From Oscarella lobularis (taxonomy: Eukaryota > Porifera > Homoscleromorpha > Homosclerophorida > Oscarellidae): a DNA stretch of 64,000 bases. The position numbers and the translations under genes are program-made. Shown here one piece after another: positions 15,001-26,642 of this stretch. A model generated the notes under the pieces. That model did not search any database. It was not told the DNA's origin and was given only the letters and a program-made list of their open reading frames with translations. The stretch is taken from NCBI RefSeq assembly GCF_947507565.1, contig NC_089185.1, forward strand, positions 2,356,001 to 2,420,000, read 5' to 3'. Each line of letters starts with the position of its first letter. The stretch's first letter is position 1.

Positions 15001-18000
15001 AGCCTTGCTCTCTTTAGGCACTCTCTCGCGACCCTAAGGTTACTAACAGAACGACTCTTCTTTTACTAGCCGTGTATCGTGAAGTGACGATGAGGCGAGC
15101 ATCGATGGATTGGGACTCTTCTTTCCTTGAAAGGGTAAGTTTCTCCATCAAGCATCTGTCTTCTTGACGTCCTCTGCATTTGCATTCTACTCTACAGATT
15201 CAATCTTCTCTCAAAGAGCACTTTCGCGTCTCTAGGACACTTCCTGATTGGGCTCAGCCAATTGCCACTGGACTGATTGAAAACACGTTAGGCGGAGATC
15301 AGGGACCAGCTGCTGTTGTCGTCAAACCTGGCCAATCTCTCCAAACGAGAGCAATGGCCGCGGTAGCAGTCCATGCAAGAATTGCTCTTGAGTCTTCTGT
15401 TGATAATGGCAACGCGCTAATGACTCCTCTTCGTCGTCTTCTCAGAGATCCTAGCCGATTTGTTGTAAGATTATGGGGAAACTTAACTTTTATCTTAAGT
15501 AACGTTTCTATAGGACTCTTACCTGCCCACTATGCCTAATGACAACTTTTTGGCTGTTAAAGGTGTTGCAAAGGAAGGCGAAGGAACTAAATGGCACGGT
15601 ACGTATCCAGTATTGTTTTTTTGCAAGAGCGGTGCAGTTTATCTTACGTATCTTCTTATGTTCATCAGCGTGTCCGAATGGGCATCCTTACTTTATTGAC
15701 AACGTAGGAATGTTGAATATAACGTTTGGGCTTCTACTAAGGAAATTTGTGTTACATAGTGCGGTCGTCCGATGGAGCCTGAGAAAAGCAAGTGTTTTGA
15801 GTGTGGAGCTCCAATTGGAGGTGACCAACCAAAGGGCATTGTTGGAGCCAGGAGGTGAGATGTTATCAATTAGGATGTGGTCGGGCAGTAATCATGTTAA
15901 TTGCACAGTCACGGTATCACAGAAAAGGGCTACCTTCTTGAATCATCCTCTGCCCGCCCAGAGTACTCTTTGCCTGAACGAGAACTGTCTTCCGCTTGCT
16001 GTGCACTGGTTCGAATGCTGGTGGATGCCGCATTGATGTGGGCTTCGTGCGTTGAGAAGCCGGTATACAAAAAAAGACGCATGAACAATATTGCTCGCTG
16101 TCTTCCAGGTACGGTGTTTTATTGTTTAGGAGTCAATTGCAGGAATTAGAAGAATGATCAAATCAACAGTTTCGGCTGATCTTAATCTGCCTTCGTTCTT
16201 TTGGGATCATTTCGCAAAAGATGTTGAGAATTTTTCTAGAGCAATCGGTCACACTCCAGATGACGCGTGCACCGTCATTCATCAAATTCTCTGTAATCTT
16301 GATAAGCCCCAATCGATCAAAGGTAGAACAGAATCTTAGTTCATGCACTGCAGCTTTGAGGGATTCACTGCATTGCTTATAGACGTTGCACTGGGCAGTG
16401 GATTATTTCTAACTCGAAGTGAGCGATCTACTTGGGAAAAGAAATTTAGTCAAGAATGCTTGGACCCGGTGTTGCAAGTGCGTTAAAAAGAAGTTTTTAT
16501 GAAAGTTTATCCTGTGTGGATTTTTAGACTGTGGATGCCAAAATGGGTCAATGGATGCGTGATGTTGCGGAAGACGAGCGCGTTGGTAAGCTCTGTTTGA
16601 ATAGTTGTATTTATTGCTTAGCATTATATAAGGTAACAATCCCTTGATGCGTTGTCTGCACGAGCTCGAGTCGCCGCCAGGGGCGCAATCGCCGCCAGCT
16701 CTCTGGCGATATCGATTAAAAGTTACTCTTCAGCATTTGTTTCGGTCAATATTGCAACATTTTGTGGGCAAAAAAGCTGATGAACAACCAAGAATTTTGT
16801 TGCATTTTCTTAAGGAGGCTAGTACTGGACTACGGTATTAATAACTCTTTTCAAACCGGCCTCTAGGAACGGAGACTGAGAGTTTTGCGCTACTTGCCCG
16901 AGGTGCTTCGATTGCAGCGTCTGCTTCGGAATAAGTTTCATCGTCGCTTAGCAATGCACGAAGCGGAAACATTAACAGTTGGGAAATTTCTTCAAACCTT
17001 AACCGAAGGTACGTTTATATAAGAGTAACTCGTACTGTCGGTTTTCATCAGCAATTATGTTAGCACGTGAAAGAGAGGACTTCACCGCTCTCATTGGATT
17101 GTTCACCCACGTGTGGCGAATTCTCGGGCCAGAGATACTTGGACACGGGCGACTGAAACCTCGACGTCCTGAAGACAAACTTGAGACTGTGACACACGCG
17201 ACTTTTATCGCATTTCTTCTGCCAACAACTCAAGGGAAAGGCACCTGCGCAATGTCTCTTGTAGACTACCTAATCAACTGTGTCCACAACGAATTTGTTG
17301 CAGAGTTCAGGCGTTTGGCTGGCGTGGAAAGGTACGCAAACCGTGTTTCCTTGAGCTTCTTCCATTTGATTTGTTTGAGCAGACCGATAGCCAAGGTTCC
17401 CATGGCTGAAGTGACCAGGGCTAACTTAATTTCTTATGACTTCGAGAAAGATTTGCTTCCTCTCGTTCTTGCTCACTGTCATTACTCGCTGGAGGTGGGA
17501 AGAGGAACGGACATTACGTACGACTATAAAGCACTCGAACGTCAATTGATTGACCGATTTCTTTTGGGAAAGCCACATATCGTTTTCAAGGTAATCAATA
17601 CCTTACCTTAACTTTATTTTGGGAAAGAAATTAATGCCTCATCGCTGTATAGGTTCACGAGTTTGCTTTTAGCAAGGATTTCTATAGTACTGCACTTTTT
17701 ACTCGAATTGAAAGAAACATACCTCAGGTTTGTTTTGTGAGAAATCTTAAAACTTTGTTGAGGTCAAACGTAAAATTTTGTAGGAAGAGCTCGAAAACGT
17801 CGTGTCGAGTCAGATATTGGATGAGCTTCACGACTTGACCGACGTATTTAGCGTTCTTTATGTGCTTGACGTTCTCATAGGCTTTGCCGTATCAATCGGC
17901 GGAGAACGCGACACCATGATGCACGAGTACTTGCATGACTCTTTGAAGATGCCGAAAGATCGAGGACTTGTGAGTCCCAAAGCGCAGCAGTCTTGTCGTT

Positions 18001-18488
18001 TGAAGCACATCTTGTCACTGTGGCGGCTTTTGACTGTGGAAAAGGGACGAAGACTTGTCAAACGACGTCAGGTTTGTGTGCAAATTTATTCGCCTTGCTG
18101 CTATTTTATTCCATTATTATGCGATTTAGGACCCTTTTGAGGATTTTCCGCAGAGATTCAAGGAGGAAATGAGTGATGCTTTGAAATCCGAAGTCAAGGT
18201 CTTTCTCAAGAAGGTGAAAATCAACCGTTTCTTAGAAGAGTTGATGACGTTGGCGTTGCTCGAGTTGAAGCACAGGGACGACGTCAGAGGGTTGGAAGAC
18301 TATACGTAAGAGCTATCGTCGTTTTTTGTCTAAAGACGGACTTTTCTCTGGAATATAGGCTCAAAGATGCACTGGAAGACATGTATCACTCGCAACTTCC
18401 TGGCTTGTCAGAACTTCCTGCTGGTGTTCAGTTACGCCATCTGGTGGATTGTTGGTCAACTGGCGTTCTGTGTCAGGATCATCACTGA
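2..18488 (+). CDS. RNF213-like: RNF213/mysterin-like giant AAA+ E3 ubiquitin ligase (5' partial, multi-exon)
   Basis: Dozens of exons separated by 40-60 bp introns read through on the + strand. Order seen: Lys/Ser-rich low-complexity N-terminal part (2-430); a segment with a starch-binding-like pattern ending LGNWKKNYAEM (about 640-1080); helical stalk exons (1.1-6.7 kb); two AAA+ modules (7.5-9.5 kb) with Walker motifs; the family-specific stretch FVGISNWALDPAKMNRG (about 9240-9290); conserved block DLGLGSHRVKCQVH (about 10390-10430); a C3HC4 RING (13692-13811); an RZ-type zinc finger (15667-15854); a helical C-terminal tail ending in QDHH and TGA at 18488. In vertebrates RNF213 is a cytosolic ATPase/E3 ligase of lipid droplets and antimicrobial defence. 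Predicted length is roughly 5,000 aa, like human RNF213. The start lies upstream of the window. The true stop is uncertain: a further basic reading frame runs to 18872 and could be a last exon. Near 6725 the frame changes across at most about 32 bp, so a tiny intron or an indel must be assumed. Confidence 0.93.
6760..9527 (+). other. AAA+ core of the RNF213-like gene (AAA1 and AAA2)
   Basis: AAA1 has Walker A GETGCGKT at 7627-7650 and a Walker B-like VLFFDEA at about 7812-7833. AAA2 has a Walker A variant GKPGSSKS at 8695-8718 and Walker B VVLDEVGLAEDS at about 8911-8946. The sensor-type segment FVGISNWALDPAKMNRG lies in the exon starting near 9219. Both nucleotide-binding motifs look complete, so ATPase activity is plausible. 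Confidence 0.92.
8995..9085 (+). repeat. Coding 15-bp tandem repeat (D-V-K-K-D) inside AAA2
   Basis: About five imperfect copies of a 15-bp unit encode DDVKKDDVKKDAVKKG and similar residues immediately after Walker B of AAA2 and just before a GT donor at about 9086. It is an in-frame charged insertion at an exon edge. Confidence 0.8.
9685..9965 (+). repeat. Aspartate-rich low-complexity insertion in the RNF213-like gene
   Basis: GAC/GAT triplet runs encode two long Asp tracts and then a Glu/Asp-rich stretch. It lies between the AAA2 exons and the conserved block starting near 10120. A second acidic low-complexity stretch of Glu/Lys/Asp lies at about 11590-11860. Both stay in frame. Confidence 0.85.
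13692..13811 (+). other. RING finger (C3HC4) of the RNF213-like gene
   Basis: Eight metal ligands are visible in order: CSLC, then C in LPC followed by LH, then CSSC, then CPIC. The exon opens after a cag acceptor near 13675. In the family this module sits in the E3 part of the protein. Confidence 0.9.
15667..15854 (+). other. RZ-type zinc finger of the RNF213-like gene (split over two exons)
   Basis: The first exon encodes CPNGHPYFIDN and ends at a GT donor at about 15699. The next exon encodes CGRPMEPEKSKCFECGAPIG (about 15760-15823). C-NGHP-Y-I followed by CG-PM then C-CGA-IGG is the RZ finger signature shared by RNF213 and ZNFX1; in RNF213 it is needed for lipid A and non-canonical substrate ubiquitylation. 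Confidence 0.88.
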
Positions 18489-18969
18489 CCGCCGACTTGT
18501 TTGTTTATTATGTAGACTTGTCAATTTGTTTCTCTTTTTTTTTCATTTTGCTATTCTAGGTTGCGCGTGTGTTTCTTCTGATTTGTGTGCTGACGTTTTT
18601 GCTAGCTATGTCAAATTGCTGTTTCTTTACCCTGTGCATCTTTCACATACCACGGTCGTTTTCCCGGATTATCTTCCTTGGTCGGCGAAGGCCAGCAAGC
18701 TACCGGTCAGAGAGTAAATCAGCGTTTAAGAAAGCGCCCGAAAAGATCCTCTTCAGAGCAAGATTCCGCTAGACCTCGAAAATCGCGTCTAAATCTGGAA
18801 GGGCGCCCTTATATATCCGTCTACAAAAAGGTAGAAAAGCCAACCGACGACAAAAACTATTCGAGATTGCTCTAGAATGAGTCAAGCTGGACGCACCAAG
18901 GATTGCGATCGGACTTGAACTGAAATCAAAGGTAGAGACGCTGCTAAAAGAAATCGCAAGATCTTTGCC

Positions 18970-19428
18970 GCTTTGCCGAAACGCCGTCGAAGAAAGGTGA
19001 CGCTGGGCTTCGAAGCGAGGAAGACTACACTACTGTATATGCAGGTAAGAACTGCCCTAGCTCCCAGCCGACTCTTTGCCGGAACGAAGCCTGTCTTCAG
19101 CTTGCTGCGCACTTGTTCGAATGCTGGTAGATATGCTGCTTTGATGTGGGCGTCGTGTGTCGAGAAACCGGTATACACTACAGACTGGCTGTATATTCTG
19201 CCTTACTGTGATGCTCTCTTTGCATATATAGGAGTTATTAGCAGAAATTAAAAGACTTATCAAACCGAATGATTCGGCGGCTGATCTTAGTCTAACTAGC
19301 TGAATTCTTTTGGAATCACTTTGAAAAGGACATTCATAATTTTGGTAGAGCGATAGGCGAGACGTCAGATGACGCTTGCGCCGTCAGATTTGTCGTGCAT
19401 GGTCTCCATAAACCTGTCAAAGGTAATG
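18970..19428 (+). pseudogene. Partial duplicate of an RNF213 3' segment, decayed
   Basis: Nucleotides about 19070-19428 align clearly with 15958-16325 of the parent gene. Recognisable traces include the sequence after gactctttgcc, the block encoding ALMWASCVEKPVY, and an exon matching the parent segment beginning DLNLPSFFWDHF. In the copy that exon carries several in-frame stops. The parent's exon-end donor is preserved as aaaggtaatg. It sits between the ligase gene and the COR/death-domain gene, so the 3' part of the ligase was locally duplicated. Function is unlikely. Confidence 0.75.
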
Positions 19429-19435
19429 CAACAAG

Positions 19436-21223
19436 TTTCTTCATGGAATTGGAGAGGTATTGTGCTAAGAATGCATTCAGCTGAATGTACGTGTCAGTTT
19501 AAATTTTTAGATTATTGAATTTGGTGAAAACGTCATATTGGATCCCTCGTGGCTCTGTCACAACGTAATCGGTCCGATCATGTCACCAAATACTTTTCCT
19601 GTTCGTCTGGAAGGAGTCGATGACGGAGCAGTGAGTTCTGAGAGAGTTGAGCATGCTATTCGGCTGTTCAATAAGGATCAAAGCATTTTCTCAATTAAAG
19701 AGCTCATGGAATTGCTTTGCAGTTTGGAAATTTGCTATCCAGTTCCGAACCAAGATAACGTTTATCGATTTCCCGCTCTCATGACAGACCGACGTCGAGA
19801 CGAGTTCTGGAAGGCAGACAAAAAGATGATCATATACGTAGGCCGTCGTCTCGAGTGCCAAGATGAAACCGATATCATTGTTCCTGGAACCGTTCCATTT
19901 TTGCAGACACGATCGGTCGTTCGTCTCGATCCTTCTCCGCTTATCTGGAAAGACGGCATGGTATTAGAGAAGCGAATAGACGATGTCACAATTGAAGGAC
20001 TTGTTGAACTAGACGTCGAGAGAGCAAAGTCAATCGACGTTGTCGCTCGCGGTCCCGCCGATTCCGAAGCCGAGTGCTTCCACTTCGCCAACGAGATGAT
20101 GAACATGGTTCGGGAAGTGCTGGACGATAGGAGTCCGGGAACGATCACCGACCACAACTTGTGCTTGAGTACTTCAGCGCTGAAAAAATTGGCGGAGCAC
20201 CCTCCAACGCACAATCAGTTACAGATTGAAAAGGCAAAATCGAATGACTCGCCAGTTTCTACGATAAAGAAGACGGAGAAATATATTGACACGCTTCGAG
20301 AATTGTTGGTAGTGCCAGGTGATCACTACTGCATGCTACCAAGAAAAGTCAAATCCGGCCTCCTGATGACTTTAGATTTAAGTAAGGAAAGCACTCATGT
20401 ACTCAGCAAAGAATTGGGGCTGAAGACGTCAGATATCATAGCATGTAGAGATTTGTGCAGCGTTCTCCGCTTGTGGAATGAGCGTCGCGGTGCATTGGTT
20501 TCAGATCTAGTTTGTTGCTTGCGCAAGTGCGGCTTGCTTGCTGCGTTGCATATTCTGCATTCTGATGCACCTTTCGTTCATCTTTCAGACGATGAGGTCT
20601 TAGAATGTATACGATGACGTTTTACTCCGAACAATTTTTATTTTAGGCTCTAGCAGCCGAAAAGGCTTTTATTTCCGGTTGTTCAGAAGGCAAAGATGAC
20701 GTTGAAGAAGAACACGTATTAGGTATATAGTGCTTAGCTGATACTTCTGCAGGCGACTTAATAATTAATTGTCGTCTGCTCAGCTCTAGATGACCAGGTT
20801 GTTGAAGAGCGTCACATTGATTTGCTCAAATATGAAGTCATTGAGAACGTCGATGATTTACATGATTTTGCGAGGCACCTTCTTGGCTGGACTTCCAACA
20901 GAGTGAAACAATTTCGGAACGATATGGCTGGGAGAGGTACGCCAGCAAAATTTTTTCACACAGTGAAGAAGTGGATAGACGACAAAGGAATAAATGCATT
21001 CGTTTCAGAACTTCTGAAAGCGTTTGAAAAAATTGGCAAGGAAGGAAAAGCTCGGAAGGTGCTATCCCAATGTAAATGCCGTAGAAAGCGGTCCGGCACA
21101 TGTGGCCGGACCATTTTTCGAAAAAAGAATATTTAGTAATAATACTTCTGGGTTCTATTTTGAGTACTGTTTTGCAGATTCCCGTGTCCTGACTTTGGAC
21201 CAGAATCAGAGGTACATTTACTG
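19436..21223 (+). CDS. COR-like domain plus two death domains, DAPK/ROCO-related (5' incomplete)
   Basis: Exons: 19436-19456 (FLHGIGE), 19511-20596, 20647-20722, and 20784 onward. The stop is at 21136 if read straight, or at 21223 if the donor at about 21072 splices to an exon after a cag near 21177. The joined start reads FLHGIGEIIEFGENVILDPSWLC, the usual entry of a COR domain in ROCO proteins (shown here only as a splice junction at 19456/19511). The region resembles the C-terminal part of DAPK1, with FPALM and IIYVGRRL marking strands. A first death domain spans about 20340-20590 and a second about 20815-21060 (FFHTVKKWIDDKGINAF). No Roc GTPase, ankyrin or kinase exons are present upstream; that space is filled by the RNF213 relic, so this is either a 3' remnant or spliced to distant or ligase exons. 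Confidence 0.72.
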
Positions 21224-21370
21224 AGTAGAAGACGTCCTAATTAAAATCAGTCTTTTGTGTGGGCGTGGTTCAAAAGTTACGCGAGCGAAAACGTTCACCA
21301 GGTCACTCTTAATTCAGTGATTATTTTTCTAGACGTTTCAAAGACGGAGGCAAGTTTGTGCTTTTGCTAT

Positions 21371-21690
21371 AAAGTGCGCTAGCCTCAGTTCCACGACGCC
21401 TTCGACGACGAGACGACGAGAAGCGAGTCTTCGATCGATGGAGAGAGAGCCTGTGGATCGTGCCTCATTCTATTTCTGCTACTCAACAATCATTTTTGTT
21501 GTATAGAGGAGGAGAACGCGAACAGGAAGGCCGTACAATTATCTCCCGATATCTCATCAACGATCTCAACGACGATCTCATTCACAGCAGTAGAAATATG
21601 AGCAACAGGAGAAATTGAACTAGATGCAATTGAAGCCAGCGCGCAATCAGCCAATGTCGTTCATCTATCCTAACTCTAATTGGGGACCCC
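21371..21690 (+). repeat. Dispersed repeat shared with the lectin-cluster 5' flanks
   Basis: From aaagtgcgctagcc onward this block resembles those at about 42385-42690, 45618-46000 and 50511-50850. Shared landmarks are gagagcctgtgg, the ctgctactcaa box, and gccaatgtcgttc. No protein is encoded. It lies downstream of the COR/death-domain gene. Confidence 0.7.
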
Positions 21691-21825
21691 GCCACACCCC
21701 CACCACGCGAGAATCGCAGGAGCCATAGAGAGGATCGTACACATACGCTTTGTTCCTATGACGATAGGTATCATTGAATTTGCTTTCTTGCGTGTTTTCA
21801 GGTTAGAATTTTATTAGCCAATTTT

Positions 21826-23970
21826 GATGGGTAGGCAATTGGAGACGATGTATGATCTATCTCGAAGACCACCGTCCCTGTAGAAGTTTAATTGATTAAT
21901 TATTCAACGCGAAGAGCCACTTGTTGGTAGGGTGGCGTATTTTTCTTTGTGTAGACTACAGGGATTTCTTTTATCCCAAACAGAAGTGTTCCTACTTACG
22001 TCCCAAAAGTCGGAAAGACGCCTGGTGCGTCTGCATGTTGATGTATCGATTTGACTCCGCTTATTTGGAGGCAATGTAAAGTAAGTTTGTCTCTCGATTG
22101 AAAAGGAAGCAGCAAGGACAACTGAAGAGAAGACGAAGGAAGGATAGAAGATAGACAGTTTTTATACAGCGCAGTCATGATGCAGATGCAGATGCAGACG
22201 CGTGTACAAAGCTTAGAATGCATAGCTGTAGTCTCTGAAGGGGAGAACCCGGCGAGTTAAAGATAAGTAACGCTTTTGTCCTTCATTATAGCACTGACGT
22301 CACGAGTTGTCTTTTAGGAATTTGGGGTCCTAGGCACGACCCCGTCGATCAAAAACTGCCTATCCGGGGTCCTGGGCATGACCCCGTTATCAAAAACTGC
22401 CCGCAAATGAAACGGTAGAGGCTGTGCAATTTTTATAATTTTATTGAATAAATTTTTCGTCCCTTCCCCGGTTCCTGAGCAGTTTTTGTTAACGGGGTCT
22501 TGCTCAGGACCCCGAGGAGCAGTTTTTGTTGACGGGGTCTTGCTCAGGACCCCCGTCTCCTACAACACAAAATCAGCAATACTACGTTTGTTCTCTTGAA
22601 ATCATACCTGCTCATGCTGTTCGCGACTTATGGGATAAACGATAAACGTGTTTGGACTGAGCACCGTTGGTTCCCACTCTGGTCTTGTAATTGACCTAAA
22701 AAATTGATACGCTGTCGTAACTCCCTTTGCATCTTATGCATCCTGAATCCAATGCTCTCTATTAAGTTTAATGCATTGATTTTCACTGATTGAAAATTTT
22801 CTTCACGTTTACCTATTTTGATGATGTTCATTGTACTGAACCGCTGCAACGTAACTGTTCGTTTGATTCTATCACTATTGACGCCAAAAATCTGTCGTTT
22901 TCATACATAGAACCATCTAGACCATAGAGCCAGAGCCAACCAAAGCAACTGGGACACTCCTACCATTCTTGAGCCATCAACTGTGTCCTTCTCGATAGCA
23001 TGTCTGTATTGGAGGGCTGTTGAAGTAGAACCGCTTCCCCGCCAAACGTTCTCATTCTTTGGCCAGTAATAGATTCTTCCAGACACCCTGAATGGGCTCT
23101 TTCCAGACGGCACGTGACTCAGAACCGTGTACAAGAGTCATTTGAATGACGAATGCAAACTTTCTGGATGCTCGAGCCTAGAGGAGAAAAGTTGCCTTGC
23201 ATACCGGCGCTGTTTATCAAAGTAAGTCCTATACCCTACTTTTAGTTAAAGTAGAGATGAATTCCAACAGATAGTTCTTCTCTGAACCTTTCCTCCTCTA
23301 TAAAATGAAAAGAGTTCAGTATGAAGTTATTTCCTTGCTTAGATTATTTGCTTCAGTGTATCACCTTGCGTCGATCCACCGAAAAAAATCTCGTCAGCTA
23401 GATTCATCGTTCCTTATCAAGATAGCCCAGGAATAAATTTAATAAGAGAGGAAGAAAAAAAGAAATACCGGTTGAAATTGCTCGTCCAAGGCCTCGCTAT
23501 CGTCGTCGTCTTCGTCATCATCTTCGCTGATACGAACCCACCTTCGCTTCTGTGCTGTAGCAGTTCTAATTTCCTTAAACTTTAAGAGAGGGGGCCCCTA
23601 ACTTTGAGAGGAATGCAGCGAATCGTACAGCGCATCGAGTGCGTCTCGCGGAGGACCAGCATCAATGAAAACGTCGTAATATCCACCCCTTGGGCAAATA
23701 AAGAAAAAAAAACAGATGGAAAACGGTTCTCCGAGTCGGAATTTGCCCGTGGGGACATCTTACCCGGGCCCGATGACCGCCGCGCAGTCAGGCGACACTT
23801 CCTGCTGTAAAAACAACTTTAGCTTCATTGCTAACGGCGCTGATTCCACAGGAAGCCGAAAAGACGACGAACGGAACGGGCAAAAGAACCGGGAACTCGA
23901 AACACGTTACACGTGTCGAAGGTAGGCGTGCCTTTGCGCTAAATATTTGCAAAAAAACGACAATTCATCT
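21826..23970. repeat. Large dispersed repeat, copy A
   Basis: About 2.1 kb that is repeated at 61855-64000 in the same orientation. Landmarks are gagacgatgt, the block gtctctcgattgaaaagg, inverted GGGGTCC/GGACCCC motifs (22321-22552) and a TP53I3-proximal segment. No long coding frame is conserved between copies. A short reverse-strand peptide RIYYWPKNENVW (about 23030-23080) recurs in both and may be an exon relic. Confidence 0.75.
22321..22552. repeat. Paired inverted 38-bp repeats around a short AT-rich core (copy A)
   Basis: Two tandem units of ggggtcctggg..accccgttatc followed by aaaaactgcc face two inverted units ending in caggacccc. The core contains aataaa. The same arrangement is at 62262-62494. 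Confidence 0.8.
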
Positions 23971-23976
23971 ACACAT

Positions 23977-25490
23977 TCAGAATTTCAGCAAAATCTTTCC
24001 TGAATTCAAATTCTTCTGCATTCTATCGTGAGCCGCTTGCACGTCCTCCAACGGATAAACGCTATCGATGACCGGCTCCAGGAGACCCTTCTCAAAGAGC
24101 GGATCCGCCTTCGTCACAATCTACAATACAAAGAAAAAGCAATACATATAAAAAACCATGCTACGTCTCCGTCCCATACTTCTTCCGTGAGACGACGCTT
24201 GTACTCCAACGACCTCGCTCTCAACGTCGACCCCACGACAGCGACACGCTTTCGAAGGATCATACCCAAATTCAGTCCCGACTCCGTTACACTTCCGCCT
24301 AGCTGATGTGTTCGTATCAAGACAAAGAATACGACCAGTTCGCGCTAAAGTTCGCTTACCAAACCCAGTAAAACTATTCGCCCGTCCACTGCTATCGACT
24401 TCAGGTTCTTTTCCCAGTACGACGCTCCAACAAAGTCAATAATAACGTTAACGCCTATTCAGAAAAACATTAATAATAAACACGCAATAAAAAAATCCTA
24501 AACGTTCCTTTTTCTCCAGTAGCGGACATAATCTCCTCAGCAAAATACTTCTCCTTATAATTGATTCCGTGCAACTCTCCGCCGACTATCTTCGAGAAGA
24601 AAGAAACCTTCGCTTCAGAGCTATAGAATGCAAATATTATAAAATAATTATCATCTTCGTGTAGGCGTACTCGATGTATAAAAGTCTTTCCACTGCCGCT
24701 TAATTAAGGCTTTCACTAGCTGGGTGGCTGGGAGACCCACACCACTAGCACCCTTAGAGAGAGAAAGCCTCTATAGAATCTATGAGTGGTCGGTCTTTGG
24801 CTTCGCTCACAGCGTGAATGAGTATAGATTCGCCTTGACGCAAAGACGAGCTCCAATACAAAGCCGAATAAGCCGTTATGAACACTTCAGCTGCAAGGAA
24901 AAGAGAGTCGGCAACACTTGTTTACGTGAGATGGATTTCCATTCTCAATCAATTAATTTAACAACAATCAGTTCGCGGTTTTCTTACGAATGCCAGCTGC
25001 ATCGACAATGAATGCGCCTTTGGGAACTGGAATCGCTGTCTGTCAAGGTATTGGGAAGTATCCTAAGACACATTCATAAAATCTTCCTAATTAAATATTT
25101 AATATATTTATTAACCTGCATAACCTCCGCCACCGACCAGAGCACAAACCGCGTCTCCTTGCATTTCGACTGAGCCTCCTCTCCAAGTTTCTCAACAATT
25201 CCTAACACTGGTGAGATACGTAGATAAGTAATTAATTAATCATTTCCACTTCTCTTTTACCTTCAACTCCCAATATGGGACTTTCTCCTGGTGAAGACGG
25301 ATATCGGCCCGCTTTCTAAAGCAAGTCCAGTCGATTGACGCCGCAAGCGACCGTCTAGAAATGCGCGCGCCTGGTTCTAGCTGTTGGACGTGAACCGAGC
25401 GACGCTGTGTCTTAATAAGAACTTCGTTCAACTTAGGGCGCGGTATTTCGGCATTGCGCTGAACGCTGAGGGTGCCGGAATCGTCGTACA
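23977..25490 (-). pseudogene. TP53I3-like quinone oxidoreductase, decayed copy A
   Basis: Reverse-strand exons match a zinc-independent medium-chain quinone oxidoreductase of the TP53I3 (PIG3) type. The last exon (23977-24120) encodes VYPLEDVQAAHDRM and ends GKILLKF. Another (about 24361-24455) encodes [17 protein letters not shown]. Compared with the intact copy at 32799-34306 it has lost the start codon, has TAG in place of a Gln codon after NRLDLL, has an 11-base loss causing a frameshift in the exon at about 25130-25200, and has lost the first-intron donor. It is therefore a pseudogene. Confidence 0.8.
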
Positions 25491-25599
25491 GTAGACGATT
25501 GGAATCGTCTTCTATGTAAACGTCCCGGATAAGAACGAAACCTTTGCCAGAGCCAAACGAAATAAACTGTACAGGTAGCCTAAATGAAAACTAACATTA

Positions 25600-26640
25600 A
25601 AAATTTTTTTGAAAAATCATATCCTATTTTTTCAAACAGTGCGCTCCCCGCCAGTCAAAAATCAAATACTACAATACCACAATACTTCAATACTTCATAA
25701 AAGTTTCCAAGTCCAAGAATCCAGCTTGCCAAAGCGGCCATAACAATAACAAAACAAAAATAATACAATGCAGAGACGCGGAAGGGAATGTACGTTTAAC
25801 TTTGCGGTACAGGTCACGTCCATAAAGTTCTGACGTGAATAGAATGGGAGCCTATGAGTATTCCAAGACATTGAAACCGTCCCAAGGAGCCTACTTAGAG
25901 ATCTATCGTAACAAAATAGAGCAGGAAATCGTCGACTTCGACTTCATTGACGTGAGACTTCAAAAAGAGACCAACTTTTAGCGATGACGTGAAATAATGC
26001 GCCGATCGACTGACATCAGACTTGATTCAGTGTATCGTTGCTTTATGTTTTTGTTCTTGGTGTTATGTTCTTGGTGTTTTCGTCATCGACTTTGTGTGAT
26101 TAATTAAATATGATTGATTTTTGAAGCACTTTCGCACTTCTTCGCTTCGAATACGTTGATATGCCCAACTTCCTGCATGGAAACGCCCATTCGAGTTTGC
26201 TCTCCTGGAAGAAGATTGCTGTCTTGCTATCATATGGATAATGACTATGGATCGGCATAGAATTGAATTATAGTGGAAGAATCGTGGGCTAGAATAACCA
26301 CGCAGATATTAATTAACCAACTACATGCCTACAGTACTACCCCTATATTATCTCTGGTACAACGTGAGGGCATATTTAGGCTGAGAGACTCGTGGAAGTG
26401 GAACAGAACTTACTAGGTATATATCGCAACTTAGGAAAAGCTGCGCCTATAGCCGGCCGTGGAAGGATCCCGGTCCTCGATCTGATCGCGCGGTTCGAGC
26501 AGTGAGAGCCGCCGCGCCCCAAACCTCGCGCGCTAATCCCAACGAATACTCTCGCGAACTGCTCGAAGGACGCTAGGGCCTGGCTTGCGAGGCTAATCGC
26601 GAGGCACCCGCGGGCCGCTGGGGCCAAAAGAGATCATGAC
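25600..26640. other. Intergenic, no supported gene
   Basis: Mostly AT-rich. A 46-codon frame (25844-25981, MGAYEYSKTLKPSQG...) has coding-like composition, but no family was recognised and no splice partner was found. A GC-rich patch at 26450-26620 stands out from the surrounding sequence and carries no recognised gene. Confidence 0.5.
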
Positions 26641-26642
26641 GT

